A stretch of 64,000 nt of DNA from Craterostigma plantagineum. Its lineage: Eukaryota; Streptophyta; Magnoliopsida; Lamiales; Linderniaceae. A program made the position numbers and the translations under genes. Positions within the stretch are counted from its first letter, which is position 1. Each line of letters begins with the position of its first letter. The stretch lies in NCBI GenBank assembly GCA_027422505.1, contig JAPQWV010001354.1:1-64000 (forward strand). Direction: 5' to 3'. The notes beneath the pieces are model-generated. The model saw only the letters and a program-made list of their open reading frames with translations, was not told where the DNA came from and did not search any database. Shown one piece after another: positions 46,081 to 57,120 of this stretch.

Positions 46081-46172
46081 ACTATATTTTATTCAATATT
46101 TCATTAATAATAGATATAACTCATAACAGTAGCGAGGCAAAAATATTAATTACTACACTACAAGAACATCGA

Positions 46173-46590
46173 GTCATCATAACACGTTGTGTAAAGCTAA
46201 GCTCTAAATGAGTTTAAAAAAATAGTATTATGTAGTGAACATTTTTTTATATGTTTATCCAATGCAACTCTCCTCCTTTATTCGAAATTGGAATCAACAC
46301 TATACACTTGAAGTTTACAGGAGCCTATTAAAATTTTGAAATAAATAATTTTCGTCTTCGAAAGAGGGATTCGATACAAGGACATGGCCTAATCATGATA
46401 CATTGCCTAAAGCTAAGTTCTAAATGATGATTTTTTAAAAAGAAATTAAATATTATTTTGTAAAAAATTACGTGTCTATCCAATGCAACCCTCTTTCTTT
46501 ATTCGGTGAGATCAAGAACTACAACACTTGATGTTTATAGAAGGCAAGTTAATTTTTAAAATTTAAAAAATTTATTTCTTGTAAGGGAAA
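46173..46590. repeat. Two-copy imperfect direct repeat, period about 216 bp
   Basis: TAAAGCTAAG(C/T)TCTAAATGA, CTATCCAATGCAAC and TTATTCG, and ACACTTGA(A/T)GTTTA occur in the same order in 46173-46371 and 46389-46590. AT-rich and non-coding. Confidence 0.6.
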
Positions 46591-46599
46591 ATTTTAAAG

Positions 46600-48245
46600 T
46601 AAAATGAGGCACCTGCTTTAGTTGCTTTACCAAAAGCCGACCGTAAACAAGGAATATGAGCTTCTAATCAAGCTTCTTATCGGACTTTATTATCTGTTAC
46701 TATTATTTTTACTATGATAATAACATTTCTGTACATAAACTTTTATATTTGTAAATAGGCCTCCACCGAGGATATTCCAAATGTTTGACTGATGTTAGCA
46801 TTTTCGTAGGAAGAAGTGTTAGAGAGTTTTTTAATGGACGACTCATGCATGGTCGGTCCATTGTATCGCATTTGATTCGAACATTTCTTCGTTAATAAAA
46901 GAATTGATGGGTATAAAAATGAAAAAGGCAAACTTTTGATGATGTACTAACAATAAATTATAATATAATAGAATAAATAAGCATAGACTGGCTCTTGGAA
47001 AGAATGTCGAAGTACACGGTCATATTTGTCAAATCGTAGGTGCGTATCAGTGTGTTTTTCTACGGCGACTAACTAAAGGGGATTAGTGACTTCTTGCCCG
47101 AATCTAGATGGTTAACAAAATAAGACCATTGACTCATTCTCCAAGTCTATATATACATTATATAATATAAGCACGCCTAATAGAGTATTGACTATCTTTC
47201 CGGTATCTTTATCGTCACTATAGACTACATATCTTCAAATTCAAAAGATTTTTAGAATTTATATGAAATTTTCAAAAAAATGCCTTTTTTTATTCTAATT
47301 TCTCTAACTATATGAACTTGGAAAACGACTGTGGTGGACTAAAAACAATGCCACAAAATTAATAAGAGACATAAATAAGGGTTCATTAACCTTTGATACC
47401 TTTTTAAAAAAAAAATAACCTTGACACCGAGCCAAGAAAAATGCGATGACCCCACGTTGCTTTTATGAGCATTCTATGTAGATTTCTGGAAAAAAAAAAC
47501 AAAAAAAAATAGGATTTTTAGTAATAAGCCTCAAGTGGAAAGACGGTAATAAAGTTTGCTTCTTGGTATAGCATTTTTTTCTAATACATAATTCCTCAAA
47601 AACTTTAAATTTTAAGCCAAGAAATTGGAATTTTCTAAACTTTTACAAGGCAATGTAAGAAGCCTTTGTCAAGAAATTGGCTACTTTGGTGCTCAATTAG
47701 GGTTGGGGGTCACCTTATATTTCAACCAACTTTTGCTTCAACGGGAAATTATATATGCTCCGGCCCATCCCTATTTTGCTTTAAATTCTTGATTATATTA
47801 CAATGTTTCTTGACTGTTGTTTAGTACGATTCCTTCCACCTACTTTTTAATAACACATATGATTCTCATCTGATTCAATTGTAATGTAATTGCCGCCATA
47901 TCACAATTGATTTTTTACCTAGTAATTTTCATTAGGGGAACGGCCATTATGTCTGAAATCTGAATAAGTTGTTAACTCATACATAGTCTTCCAACGTAAC
48001 CCGGCCCGATAAAAGCCCGGCCCATATAGCAAGTGAGAAGATACATACAATCTTCCTTATTCTGCATCATTTGATTTCATCAGTTTTTACAACAGCTCCT
48101 TGTTGTAAAACTTAACAATCTCGTTACATTCATATCATCATCTTTAACATCATGGCTTACAATACATACAATGATTTTCTTCTTGTAATAAAAGCCCGAT
48201 TTTTTTTTTTTCCGGGAAATGTTCAAAAAGCCCGAATTTTTAATC
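46600..48245. other. AT-rich intergenic region
   Basis: No gene, RNA or clear element recognised; poly-A and poly-T runs are frequent. Confidence 0.4.
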
Positions 48246-49027
48246 TTAACTATACGTTATGACGGAACTACCTTCGTCGAAAGCCGACCTTTTCGAGCCC
48301 GTCGGGCTGGTCTTCATCGGCGCCCATATATCTGCCCCGTTGCTGCCCGCAACTCCTTCGGTCAACGAAATTGGTACGAGGCACAAGCCCTTGGCTTCAA
48401 GGCTAGGCTGCCCGTCGTCCTAAAAAAAAAACCCCGAAAAATGAGTCTTTTATTGCACCTTTCATAAATGGGTGGATTTAAGACATACCTGTGGTTTTAT
48501 GGATGCTGTACTGTAAAGGTAAGGTGCACTCAGAACCTGAAGAAGGGCAAAACCGTAACTTTAGCTTATACGATTATCGTATATTTCGGTAATGATCGTA
48601 TGCATAGTCGAGGCGTACATACATACCTTAACCTGTTCGTGAAGGAAGCTTATGTACTCAATTGCCCCCAAAAGGACTGAAGCTGTATCTGTCTGTAAAT
48701 AGGATATTGTAAGAGGCCTTTAGCAACTGAATTTTCTTCGAATATCTGCCATCTTTTTTAGTCATCTGTTCTATGATGTTGTATACGTACCTTTCCGTAA
48801 GGAGAAACGAGCTGTTGAAGAGCAGTGATTCCTTCTCCAAACTTCTCTTTCTTCTCCTGTTAGATGCAAGAAACAAATTCTAATTCGTCGAAAAAAGCTC
48901 TTCAGAAAAAATGTAATAACAAAACCTTGGAAGAGAGGGGCGTATCGTTATTCTTCGTTCTTTTGGGGATCAAATCCATGTAACCGCTTTGCCCGAGAGG
49001 CAATGGGCTTCTCTTCTGTTGCATCAT
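48246..49027 (-). CDS. bHLH153-like: Atypical bHLH transcription factor, bHLH153-like
   Basis: Five short minus-strand exons (48926-49027, 48791-48856, 48633-48692, 48489-48536, 48246-48419), each in phase 0, give 149 aa. Exons 2-4 encode the bHLH domain: [20 protein letters not shown], then [20 protein letters not shown] and VLSAPYL. The C-terminal block [20 protein letters not shown] and ADIWAP is the hallmark of the bHLH153/110/133 group. These proteins have a reduced basic region and act in the nucleus, probably as dimer partners. The N-terminus [12 protein letters not shown] matches this subgroup. The exons are too short for simple frame scans, so the gene is easily missed. Confidence 0.85.
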
Positions 49028-51412
49028 CTTCAAGTTTCAATCCTATTTTTCTGTCCTCTGTATATGCTTAGGCTGAAGCAAAAGAATCATATCAGAAGAA
49101 GAAACTGACAACCTTAATAGGATTTTAGGATTGCACCTTCCCAAGCAAAGATAAAATGCCAACCAAAAAGGATTAAAAATGCTGAATATTGCCAGGAATA
49201 TCAGAGGTCGAATACTTTAATGAAGGATTGCATAGGCATGGTGGTTAGCTAGGGTTGACACACAATCAATTATTTGAAAGGGCAACATATATATACATAT
49301 ATATTTAATTGGGGACAATGAATCCTTCATTAGGGACTTGTATCTCAGCCCCAGACAAAAGCACACAAGATTACAATAAAACAATAATCATATAGGCTCA
49401 TAAACAGACAAGAATTAGGAAGAAAATTAGTGTGTTATTAGCCGTCATCTGTGTCCTTGAATAGACAATAGAAGGCATATTATATTCTGATATATATGTT
49501 GTCCTAATCCATATTTCTTAGTTTAAGGCATCTGCATCAAGATAAGAATTAAAAAAACACATTCTTTGCAGAAATCAATATTAAAATCTCTTACCAGAAA
49601 TTTGATACTCTTGGTTGGGTAACAGCAGCATGAAAACTTCAATCAAAATCAGGTAAATAAGATAAAGAGGAGCTGAAGAACACAATTGCACCGAGAAAAT
49701 TATAAATTCCTTACAAAAAAAAATTATAATACTAAATAAGACCACATGTAATGGCGTAATCTATGAGTTAAGGACATGAAAGAAAGCATAGCCATGCAAT
49801 GCAAGCAATGATTATCTTACTTAGCAGAATTGGAAAATCTTCATATCCAAGCAATAATAACTGCTTAGAAAGGAACTAAACATCCTTGTCAGGAGAAAGC
49901 ATTGCTAAATAGTTTATTTGTAGCAGCAGAGTCTCAGCATTTCACCAACAAAAACAATCAGTAAAAAAGGAAAAGAAAAGCTAATAATAAAAAATAAAAG
50001 GCAAAATATGAAAATTGAAAAACACACTCACCGTCAACACGGAACCTTCAGTCAAAGATCATCCACAGTGAAATCCTAAACTACGCTTCTGATCCTCAAA
50101 ACCCAAGAAAAAAACGCTGTAAAAATCTCAACTTTAGCCGCAGATTTCACAATCCCCAAATAAAAAAATGACCATCTCCCTTTTTAATTGATTTACGGTG
50201 TAGAGGGTTCTGATTTTATGGGTGAAGATGTCAGATAAGGAAGGAAGAAGACGAGGGTCAATCTTTGACTTTCTCCACCGTATATATGCATGCCCTTTTA
50301 CTCACACGTAGAAACACACACATATAAAGACAAACCGTATCAAAATTCCGTGTCTTCACGTTACTGGCTAAGAGCGTTGAACCCAGAAAACGAGCTTCAG
50401 AGCTGCGTACGTACAAAAATGATGGCAGAAGGAGAGGAAGAGAACGTAAGTTTTTATTACAATTGAGTTATATTTAGGAGGCAAAACAAGGAAATGCTGA
50501 GCTGAGCTGAGACATATGTCATATATGTATATTGACAGCTAATATACAGCAATGAGGTTTGGAAAAAAGAGGGGTTATTATTTTATGAGAAACTCTTTTC
50601 GCTGTCTCACTTTTTACTTTTGACTATCTGTGAAAAAGACGACTCCTTTGCTTTCTTTGCTTCTGTGATGTGGATAAAAACTATTAATATATAAAATAGG
50701 TAGTTTTTTGTTTGATTAATGTGTTAATCCTCGTATTTATAGTCGAATAATATGTGGATTTTGTATTGTACTATTGCAGTAATAACCTAAATCACTGTCT
50801 TAACTAGTCCACGTGGCACGGTTGTAGAGGGGATTCTTTGCGGGCCCGATTAGGTACTAACGGGCCGTGTGCAAAAGTCCATCTGATATGGAAGTAGTTG
50901 AGCTTTGGGCCCGCAGTTAGCCCTTAGTTTTTTGTTCCTTTGTCTGAATTTCTCTAACTAATGTGATTTGTTTTTGTAAAATAAAATTTATATTTTGTCC
51001 AATACCTATTTATATATAGAGATCAACGCTGATGATGTGAGAAAGCAACTTTCGATACGCAAAAAAGTCCATCGCAATTCCAGCGTAAATCATGGCAAAA
51101 AACATGGGACTATGTGATGACAAAGACAATATTAATCTTTGTATTTTTAGTAAAAAAAACTACGTAGGAGTAGGACATTTCGCTAACGTCAACCCATTGC
51201 ATTCACGACTAAGCTACGTACGTACTCAAACATAAATTGTTTTGAAATTCTTAGCCCTTGCATGTGGTCAGTTAGAAACAAAAATAAAAGTAAAAAATAA
51301 TAATAACATTCATAAGTCAGTAGTTCACTCGTCCATTATGTAATTAACCAATAACAGAAATTTATATAATTCTTCCCAACAATCGGGCCAACATAAATAT
51401 ATATGGGCCTTC
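49028..51412. other. bHLH leader and intergenic region
   Basis: Minus-strand leader introns and exons of the bHLH gene probably extend to about 50,200. A plus-strand ATGATGGCAGAAGGAG at 50419 followed by a donor-like GTAAG was considered but no downstream exon fits. The rest is AT-rich without features. Confidence 0.4.
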
Positions 51413-53162
51413 TTATTGGGCCCGTATTTCCTCGTGTTCTTCGCTGCCCGCCTCGCTCGACTCTACGCTCGAATTCTCGAGCTCGAGCGTTGCATTGAAT
51501 CCGAAATTATTTCCCGGGACGAACGAAGACTTGAGTTCTTCGGAGGTTTGAGTCGTGCTGATCTTATTATCCTTAACAGTGAGATTTTCCTGGAGATCAT
51601 TCATTATCATTACACATACAAAAGAAAAAAAGAGTAAAACAGAAATCCTCATGCGACGAAAAAGACTTGCCTTCTTCACATAATCGCCGAGCGTTGAGCT
51701 CACGATTTCTTGAATCACAAAGTTGGTCACTCGATCTTCGCCGAGGATCTGCAACATGAAGTCCCGAGGCACCTAAGGGCAACACCAAAATTATCAGACA
51801 AGTCTTAGTCAAAAATCGAGGTTGGAAATAGAATAGTGGAGGAACTCTCTTATTACCTTAGATGTCTTCCCTTCAAGATTAGGCAAGGCACATGAAAATC
51901 ATTGGTGAGACAGAAATTTAATGTAAATATAAAAGATTAATAATGAGAATATAACGAGAAAGTTACCTCCTTTTTCCCTGCGAAAACCAGGGACTGGCGG
52001 TGCCGAGCGGGCTAAGTTTCTCAGAATTTTCTCAAAGACTATATTCGTTTCTTTCCCCGATACATCTACTCTTACCTGATTCAGAAATCTTAAAGGTCAC
52101 ATTTTTAAACTATTCTTTCTTGATATCAATCTAATGACTTGTATACACAACACAAACTATGAGGAATTCGAAAAACTGAACGACGGCGAGAGGGAAATAG
52201 AATTCTCACTTGCATCTTGGAATCGTCTTTGGACTCTACAACTATATCGACCTCCTTAATGCTTACTACATTGTCCTTTGGATCACTTATAGTCGCCTCT
52301 AAGCCTGCAACTTTTTACGACTAATTTGTTCTTGAATGAAAGAAGAGAATGAGAGTCTTCTTATTTCAATTATTTCGTTGCTATTATTACCTGAACCGAC
52401 GGCGGATATTGGCTTGAGAAAAACTCTCTTGCCTGAATTGTAGCTGCAGCACATTACCGAGCTCAGAAAAAATTGATGGGGAACCGTTTAGAATCGAAAA
52501 AAAAAAGAAGAAAGAAAAACTACCTTGTGTATGCATCATTTCTCTTGAGGAAACAATTAACACAGAAGACTCCATTGTAGCCTTTTGCATCGTTTGCCCG
52601 ACTAACAGCTCCGAAATGCTGCCGTTTCTCGGAAGAAGAAAATGAACCCAAAAACTTCATATTACCATGCCATAAAGATTGTATGAATAATCCCATAAAC
52701 ATTTATCTAAACAGACAACACAAGAAGCCATACCGAAAGCAAATCAAGAAGCATATCTTCGACACGATAAGATGGAAAACAACAATCTCACTGCTCTAAG
52801 ACCCCCAATTTTTTTTAGCTCCTATACAAAGAATACGAAAGGAATGGCCTTTCTTGACTTGTGTTATTATCGCAGTCAATCAAACTAAGAACACTAAAGG
52901 ATGAACCCACTATTAATACTTAAAAAGAGACCTTCACCGTCAATTTCTATCTTATTCGTGAAACAGGTAATGCAGTTTATCACAGCTCATGTAGCCGACG
53001 CCATTGAAGGGTTAAGAAATTAGCATGAACATAACATTTTCTATAAGGGTTTTATTCCTTCCCTGATTAAGAAGGAGATGGATGCATACAAGTGGTTGAG
53101 TTAATGTAGGTAGTTCTTACAGCTCGATGAAGCAGTGATGACGTCAGCGTCCCTGTTGCCAT
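51413..53162 (-). CDS. Plastid trigger-factor-like protein (bacterial trigger factor N-domain)
   Basis: Eight minus-strand exons (53121-53162, 52524-52654, 52391-52443, 52210-52304, 51967-52075, 51857-51870, 51671-51772, 51413-51589) give 240 aa. The first 75 residues are Ser/Arg rich without acidic clusters, as in a chloroplast transit peptide. The core has MQVRVDVSGKETNIVFEKIL, ARSAPPVPGFRREKGGK and ILGEDRVTNFVIQEIVSSTL, the ribosome-binding domain of trigger factor including its GFR-K signature. The PPIase and C-terminal chaperone domains are absent, as in the short plant homologues. Exon 6 is a 14-nt micro-exon, and the last intron begins with GC instead of GT. It shares a 250-bp divergent promoter with the SRP14 copy. 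Confidence 0.85.
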
Positions 53163-53412
53163 GGTGAAGGAAGTTAACGAAGGTGTGGCCGCTGGGACGA
53201 AGCAATATCTTGTTTGGATTCTGGAATTAAAAATAAATAAAAATTGATTAATTAAAATACGAATAAAATGGAGTAAGAGCATTTAGCTCAGCCCAATCAT
53301 CTTGAAAGGCCCACCTATAAAGAACACTGCATTAATCTTGGTTCCACAAAATGCATAGACCTCAAAGCTTAATCAACTCGAAATTTTTGTTCCCAGATCG
53401 ATCAACGCGGAC
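53163..53412. promoter_or_regulatory. Divergent promoter between trigger-factor-like and SRP14 genes
   Basis: Only 250 bp separate the two start codons, which face away from each other. No clear TATA element was found, which fits housekeeping promoters. The element TAAAGAACACTGC and two GGCCCA/TGGGC words (about 53290-53315) lie inside. Confidence 0.5.
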
Positions 53413-54642
53413 ATGGTAAAATTTGAAGCTCGTGGAAGAAGAAGCTTAACCATTTTTTATTCATTACGTTTTTGCTTAGTCTGTTTATTTAAATATTTCG
53501 TATATATAGATGCTTTAACGGTTGAGTTTGCGGTTGGCTGGGTTGTTTGCTTGCAATTATAAGTGGCGTGCTTTGTTACACAGCATTGAGCTGTATGTCG
53601 ATGAAAATTGTATTGGATGGTCCATTTTTCGCCGATGAAATTGGTTGATGCTGTACTTTCAAATCGGCGAACGTGGGCAGCTGAGCGCCGTGCTTGAATT
53701 AAGATTTGATTGATTGTAGAAGAGTTTTTGGCTTTTCATTGCTGATTCTTTTGATTACATAGGTGCGTTTGCAGCTAGATCCATTCCTAAGCGAGCTTAC
53801 CGATATGTTCGAGCGAACCACTGAAAAGGGCTCTATTTGCGTTGCGTCACTCTGAAACACTGTGAGTTTTGCATATCAGAAGTTCTTGGTTCCTCTTCTT
53901 TTTGCCCTCTTGATATCTGTCTCTTACATGAGTACTGAATTGGCAAAAGTTGAGTTTGGTTTGAATTGATTCGATGTTATGGATCTTGCTTATGTAGCTT
54001 CCGACAAGTCCAAGGTGAAAAGGAACAAGATGAAGACGTCTGGGGAAACCATCGAGTACAAATGTCTCGCAGAGCAACAGATGGCAAGGAAACCATTTCC
54101 ACATTGGTGCGTACATCTTTTTTCTCTCTTCGTTTTCTTGTTGGCTTGATCTCTAGCATGAGAAATATGCTCCTTAAGGTCGACTTAGTGCGATTAGTCT
54201 AGCTAGACTGTAGTCTGTGAAACATCAATAAACTGATATCCTTGGAAGATAAAAAAAACACATTCGATAAGCTGTCCCTGTCCTTATATTTGCTTCTATA
54301 ATTGGTAAATGTCCCTGTCTTTGGGATGTTCTTGATACCTTGGCATTTTTAACCATTAGTATTGATGTTATATATAGAGTAAGCAACTCAGCAATTGCAT
54401 CATTGATTTCCATCCCTTCAGATAATTTCTCCATTGATCAACTAATCAATGTTTGATTCCAACGACAGGTCGGTTTGAAAGATCATCTACGCTTCCAATC
54501 GAGCTACGCTACGATTTTAAAAGCTCGGGTGACTGCCTTGAAGAAGAGGGAGCGAAAGGACAGGAGAAAAGCAGAGATTCAGGGAAACCATCCTCAAAAT
54601 CAACTTGACTTATACTATGTTCCATGTTCATCACAATTTTAG
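53413..54642 (+). pseudogene. SRP14: SRP14 (signal recognition particle 14 kDa subunit), two frame breaks
   Basis: Exons: 53413-53415 (ATG alone, then GT), 53763-53861, 53998-54106, 54469-54642. The family's opening LQLDPFLSELTDMFERTTEK is followed by blocks matching KVKRNKMKTSGETIEYKCL, RATDGKETIST, and DHLRFQSSYATILKARVTAL with KKRERKDRRK. SRP14 pairs with SRP9 in the Alu domain of the cytosolic signal recognition particle and causes elongation arrest. Two indels break it: a 5-bp tandem duplication, TTGCGTTGCG at 53837-53846, which brings a TGA a few codons later, and a missing base at about 54071, before AGAGCAACAG. All splice sites remain intact, so the damage is recent or a sequence error. 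Confidence 0.8.
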
Positions 54643-55167
54643 CCGTTCTCAGTTCACAACTTACGGCTTGTGTATGGAATGCGGCCTAATCTTGGAATAG
54701 CTAACCATCAACGCCATTGTTCAGCAAATTTTCTCTGCAACTTCGCAAGAGTATACAAGGGACACTTTTCAGTGTCTTTACTATCATTGTGGTCATGACG
54801 TAATTATTGTAATTAGCGTGGTCATTATATAATTCCGCTTTCTTAACTTAATTGAGAAAATACGTAGTTTTTTCACCAAATTAAGTTTTCAAAATATAAT
54901 ATCAAGAAAAGGGAAAAAAGAAAGTGATTTTTTTTTTCTCTTTTTTTGAAAATTACCACCGCTAGAAGTAGAAGCTGTCACGTGTAATAACGGAGGAGCT
55001 TGCCTTTGGGTGCCGCCGAGTGTCTGTCTTTTTAATGTGGTTTGAAAAAGTTACAGTTTTGAACTTCAAAAGTAGCCCCAAACAGTTAAATAATACAATC
55101 CTTGTCTTCAAAGATTGATTTCTTGCAGAATTCAGAGTGTTGGTGCCAATCAAGAAGATAAAAGGTC
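54643..55167. other. Intergenic region
   Basis: 3' flank of the SRP14 copy and leader of the next gene; nothing else seen. Confidence 0.4.
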
Positions 55168-55506
55168 ATGGAACTATGGCGGAAAATGGCTTTGCCTCTT
55201 AAGAGAGTTTGGATCGGCGTTTCTGCACTGGTTAAAGCTCGAAAGAACGGTTTGTCACATCTTTGGTTTTTTCTTTTGTTATAGGTGCAATTCTATCTCG
55301 TTGTGTGGAAAATGTACAATTTTTTTTGGAAAGATTCGACCTTTCAGCCCTTTGCATTTTCGATTCTTAAAGGCGTCGGGCATTTGAAACTTCACAACGA
55401 CGTAGAAACTTGTGAGTACGAGGATGTCCAAATCATGTGGGAAATGCTGCAGAGAACCACCACCGAGACAGCCCAAGCTAAGCTCAATAAGCGAAGATGG
55501 TTCTAG
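55168..55506 (+). CDS. Small plant protein with a conserved EYEDV-MWEML motif
   Basis: Two exons, 55168-55249 and 55373-55506, give 71 aa. It begins MELWRKMALPLKRVWIGVSA, where the family start is more likely the inner Met (55186, MALPLKRVW). After a basic KARKNG junction comes KLHNDVETCEYEDVQIMWEM, a motif found in small uncharacterised plant proteins. No transmembrane segment or signal peptide. The function is unknown. The intron acceptor at 55371-55372 is chosen because it restores the KLHNDV frame. Confidence 0.6.
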
Positions 55507-56060
55507 AGGAAGATTAATGAAAAGAAAGCATGCAACTTTGTAAGTATTGTACACATAATTTGTATCCATGGCTTTTGGACCTATAATGTCCATACTACTT
55601 ATGGGAATGTGTGTATTTATCATCTTTCTCTTAGTAATTGTAATATGGTCCAATTCAAAATGGTGGTATGATAATAATCAGGACGCCATATAAGTTGACC
55701 AAACACTTTTAATAATTAAACTCATCGTAGGACCCAGAAATAAGATATTCTTGCCTGTCTTTCGTACTTAATTGGAAGAATGATATTAATCTACAGACAA
55801 ACACGGATTATTGGAAGAATGACATGTGAGGTGAGCCTAACTCAAAGATAAAGTGCTCGTCTTTCGTACTTAATTCTGTGCTTATTGAGGTCATAAAATA
55901 ACCTTGCAACAGCAAAAAGATTGATTTAACGGCTGCCGTCAAAGGTGACGTTTTTAATATCCATTTCGTGTCTTTCTGCGATTCCGTAGATTCGTTCAAT
56001 CGACCAAAAGGCCGAGTCTTTGAAACAGAACAGATCTGATTAAAAACACTTTCTTCGTCT
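55507..56060. other. Intergenic region
   Basis: AT-rich. A direct repeat of CGTCTTTCGTACTTAATT occurs at about 55758 and 55858. Confidence 0.35.
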
Positions 56061-56068
56061 GCGATTGA

Positions 56069-56880
56069 TATGCCAAGTGCTGTAGAAGAACCCCTTCTCT
56101 CTCGCGGGACGAAAAGGTAAGAGACCTCACAAAAGTGTCGGATAACAAACCATGTCCAAATTCTCAACAAAGTCAACCTCGACATACCCGTGGCAGCCAT
56201 CGTCGGCGTCGTGGGCCCCACTGGCGGCGGAAAGTCAACGTTCTTGAAAGCCCTCAACCGCCTGTGGGAGCCCAACCCAAAAGCCGTCTTCTTAGACGGC
56301 GTAGACATCCGCGAAATCGACGTACTCAGCCTCCGCCGAAGGGTCGGAATGCTCTTTCAGCTTCCAACCCTCTTCGAAGGTTTTTCTGAGATGCCTAAAA
56401 ATCCCTCCTTCGAATGAAATTCTTAATTCTTAGTTTGTTCGATAATATGAGATATATGGGCCGCAGTTGGCTGGAAAGAGCGAGAAGTTTACAAGCTTCT
56501 CGCCATGGCCGACCTCGACCCATCGTTCTTCGACAAGCCTGTTAGAGAATTATCGGTGGGCCAAGTCTGAGGTAAAGCTTCGACAGCAGCCATTTATTTG
56601 AGTTTGTAGTAGAATTTCGACATTTTTTCTTGGCTATTTTAAAGCAGGTTTTGTTGCTGGAATGAGGCTGAAGGTCGAAAGGGAGATGACGATCGTCATA
56701 GTCTCTCACGCATTAGACAGATTTAGAGGATTGCCGACGTTGTTGAACCTCATCGCTTGTTTGAAGCGAGATATCCCATGTCGAGAGGGAGATTGTCGAG
56801 ATTGTCGAAAGGTCGAAAGGGAGATTGTCGAGATTCTTGAACCTCATCGCTTGTTTGAAGCGAGATATCCCATGTCCTAA
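56069..56880 (+). pseudogene. STAR1/ABCI17-type ABC ATPase, decayed
   Basis: It starts MPSAVEEPLLSRG at 56069, then VRDLTKVSD in a second frame. From 56190 it reads IVGVVGPTGGGKSTFLKALN (Walker A, with the usual GSGKST partly altered), LWEPNPKAVFLDGVDIREI and RRRVGMLFQLPTLFEG (Q-loop). After an intron, LAMADLD and the signature ELSVGQ appear at about 56500-56565, ending in TGA. The segment holding the Walker B LLLDEPTSALD is missing. At about 56680 EREMTIVIVSHALDR (switch-His region) follows, and the tail REIVEILEPHRLFEARYPMS. Related soluble ATPases partner with STAR2/ALS3 in aluminium tolerance. Several frame changes and the lost Walker B exclude activity. Confidence 0.75.
56745..56880 (+). 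repeat. Internal 96-bp duplication in the ABC pseudogene
   Basis: GAACCTCATCGCTTGTTTGA and the following AGCGAGATATCCCATGTC occur at 56745 and again at 56841, with GGTCGAAAGGGAGAT in between also repeated. Confidence 0.8.
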
Positions 56881-57120
56881 GACATTCTGTTTTTTTTCTT
56901 TTGTTTTTGTTGTCTGATATTTTCTGTTTCTTTAACTTTGCTTTTGAAGCAAGTATTCCCTTGTGGCAAATTTTATACTCGCAGAATCCATGTTTCTGAT
57001 GAATTCACGGCAACACTGTGACATTCTACAGCAATCCCATCTTTGATTTTAGTTACCATCCACCGTGCTTATACGTAAAATCGTGCTAGCATGAAAATAT
57101 CTTGAGATAATTTTAACTTG
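56881..57120. other. Spacer before the tandem array
   Basis: AT-rich DNA, no feature. Confidence 0.3.

Noticed and set aside
50419..50446. ATGATGGCAGAAGGAGAGG followed by a GTAAG donor, suggesting a new plus-strand gene
   Set aside because: No second exon in phase could be found before 51.4 kb.
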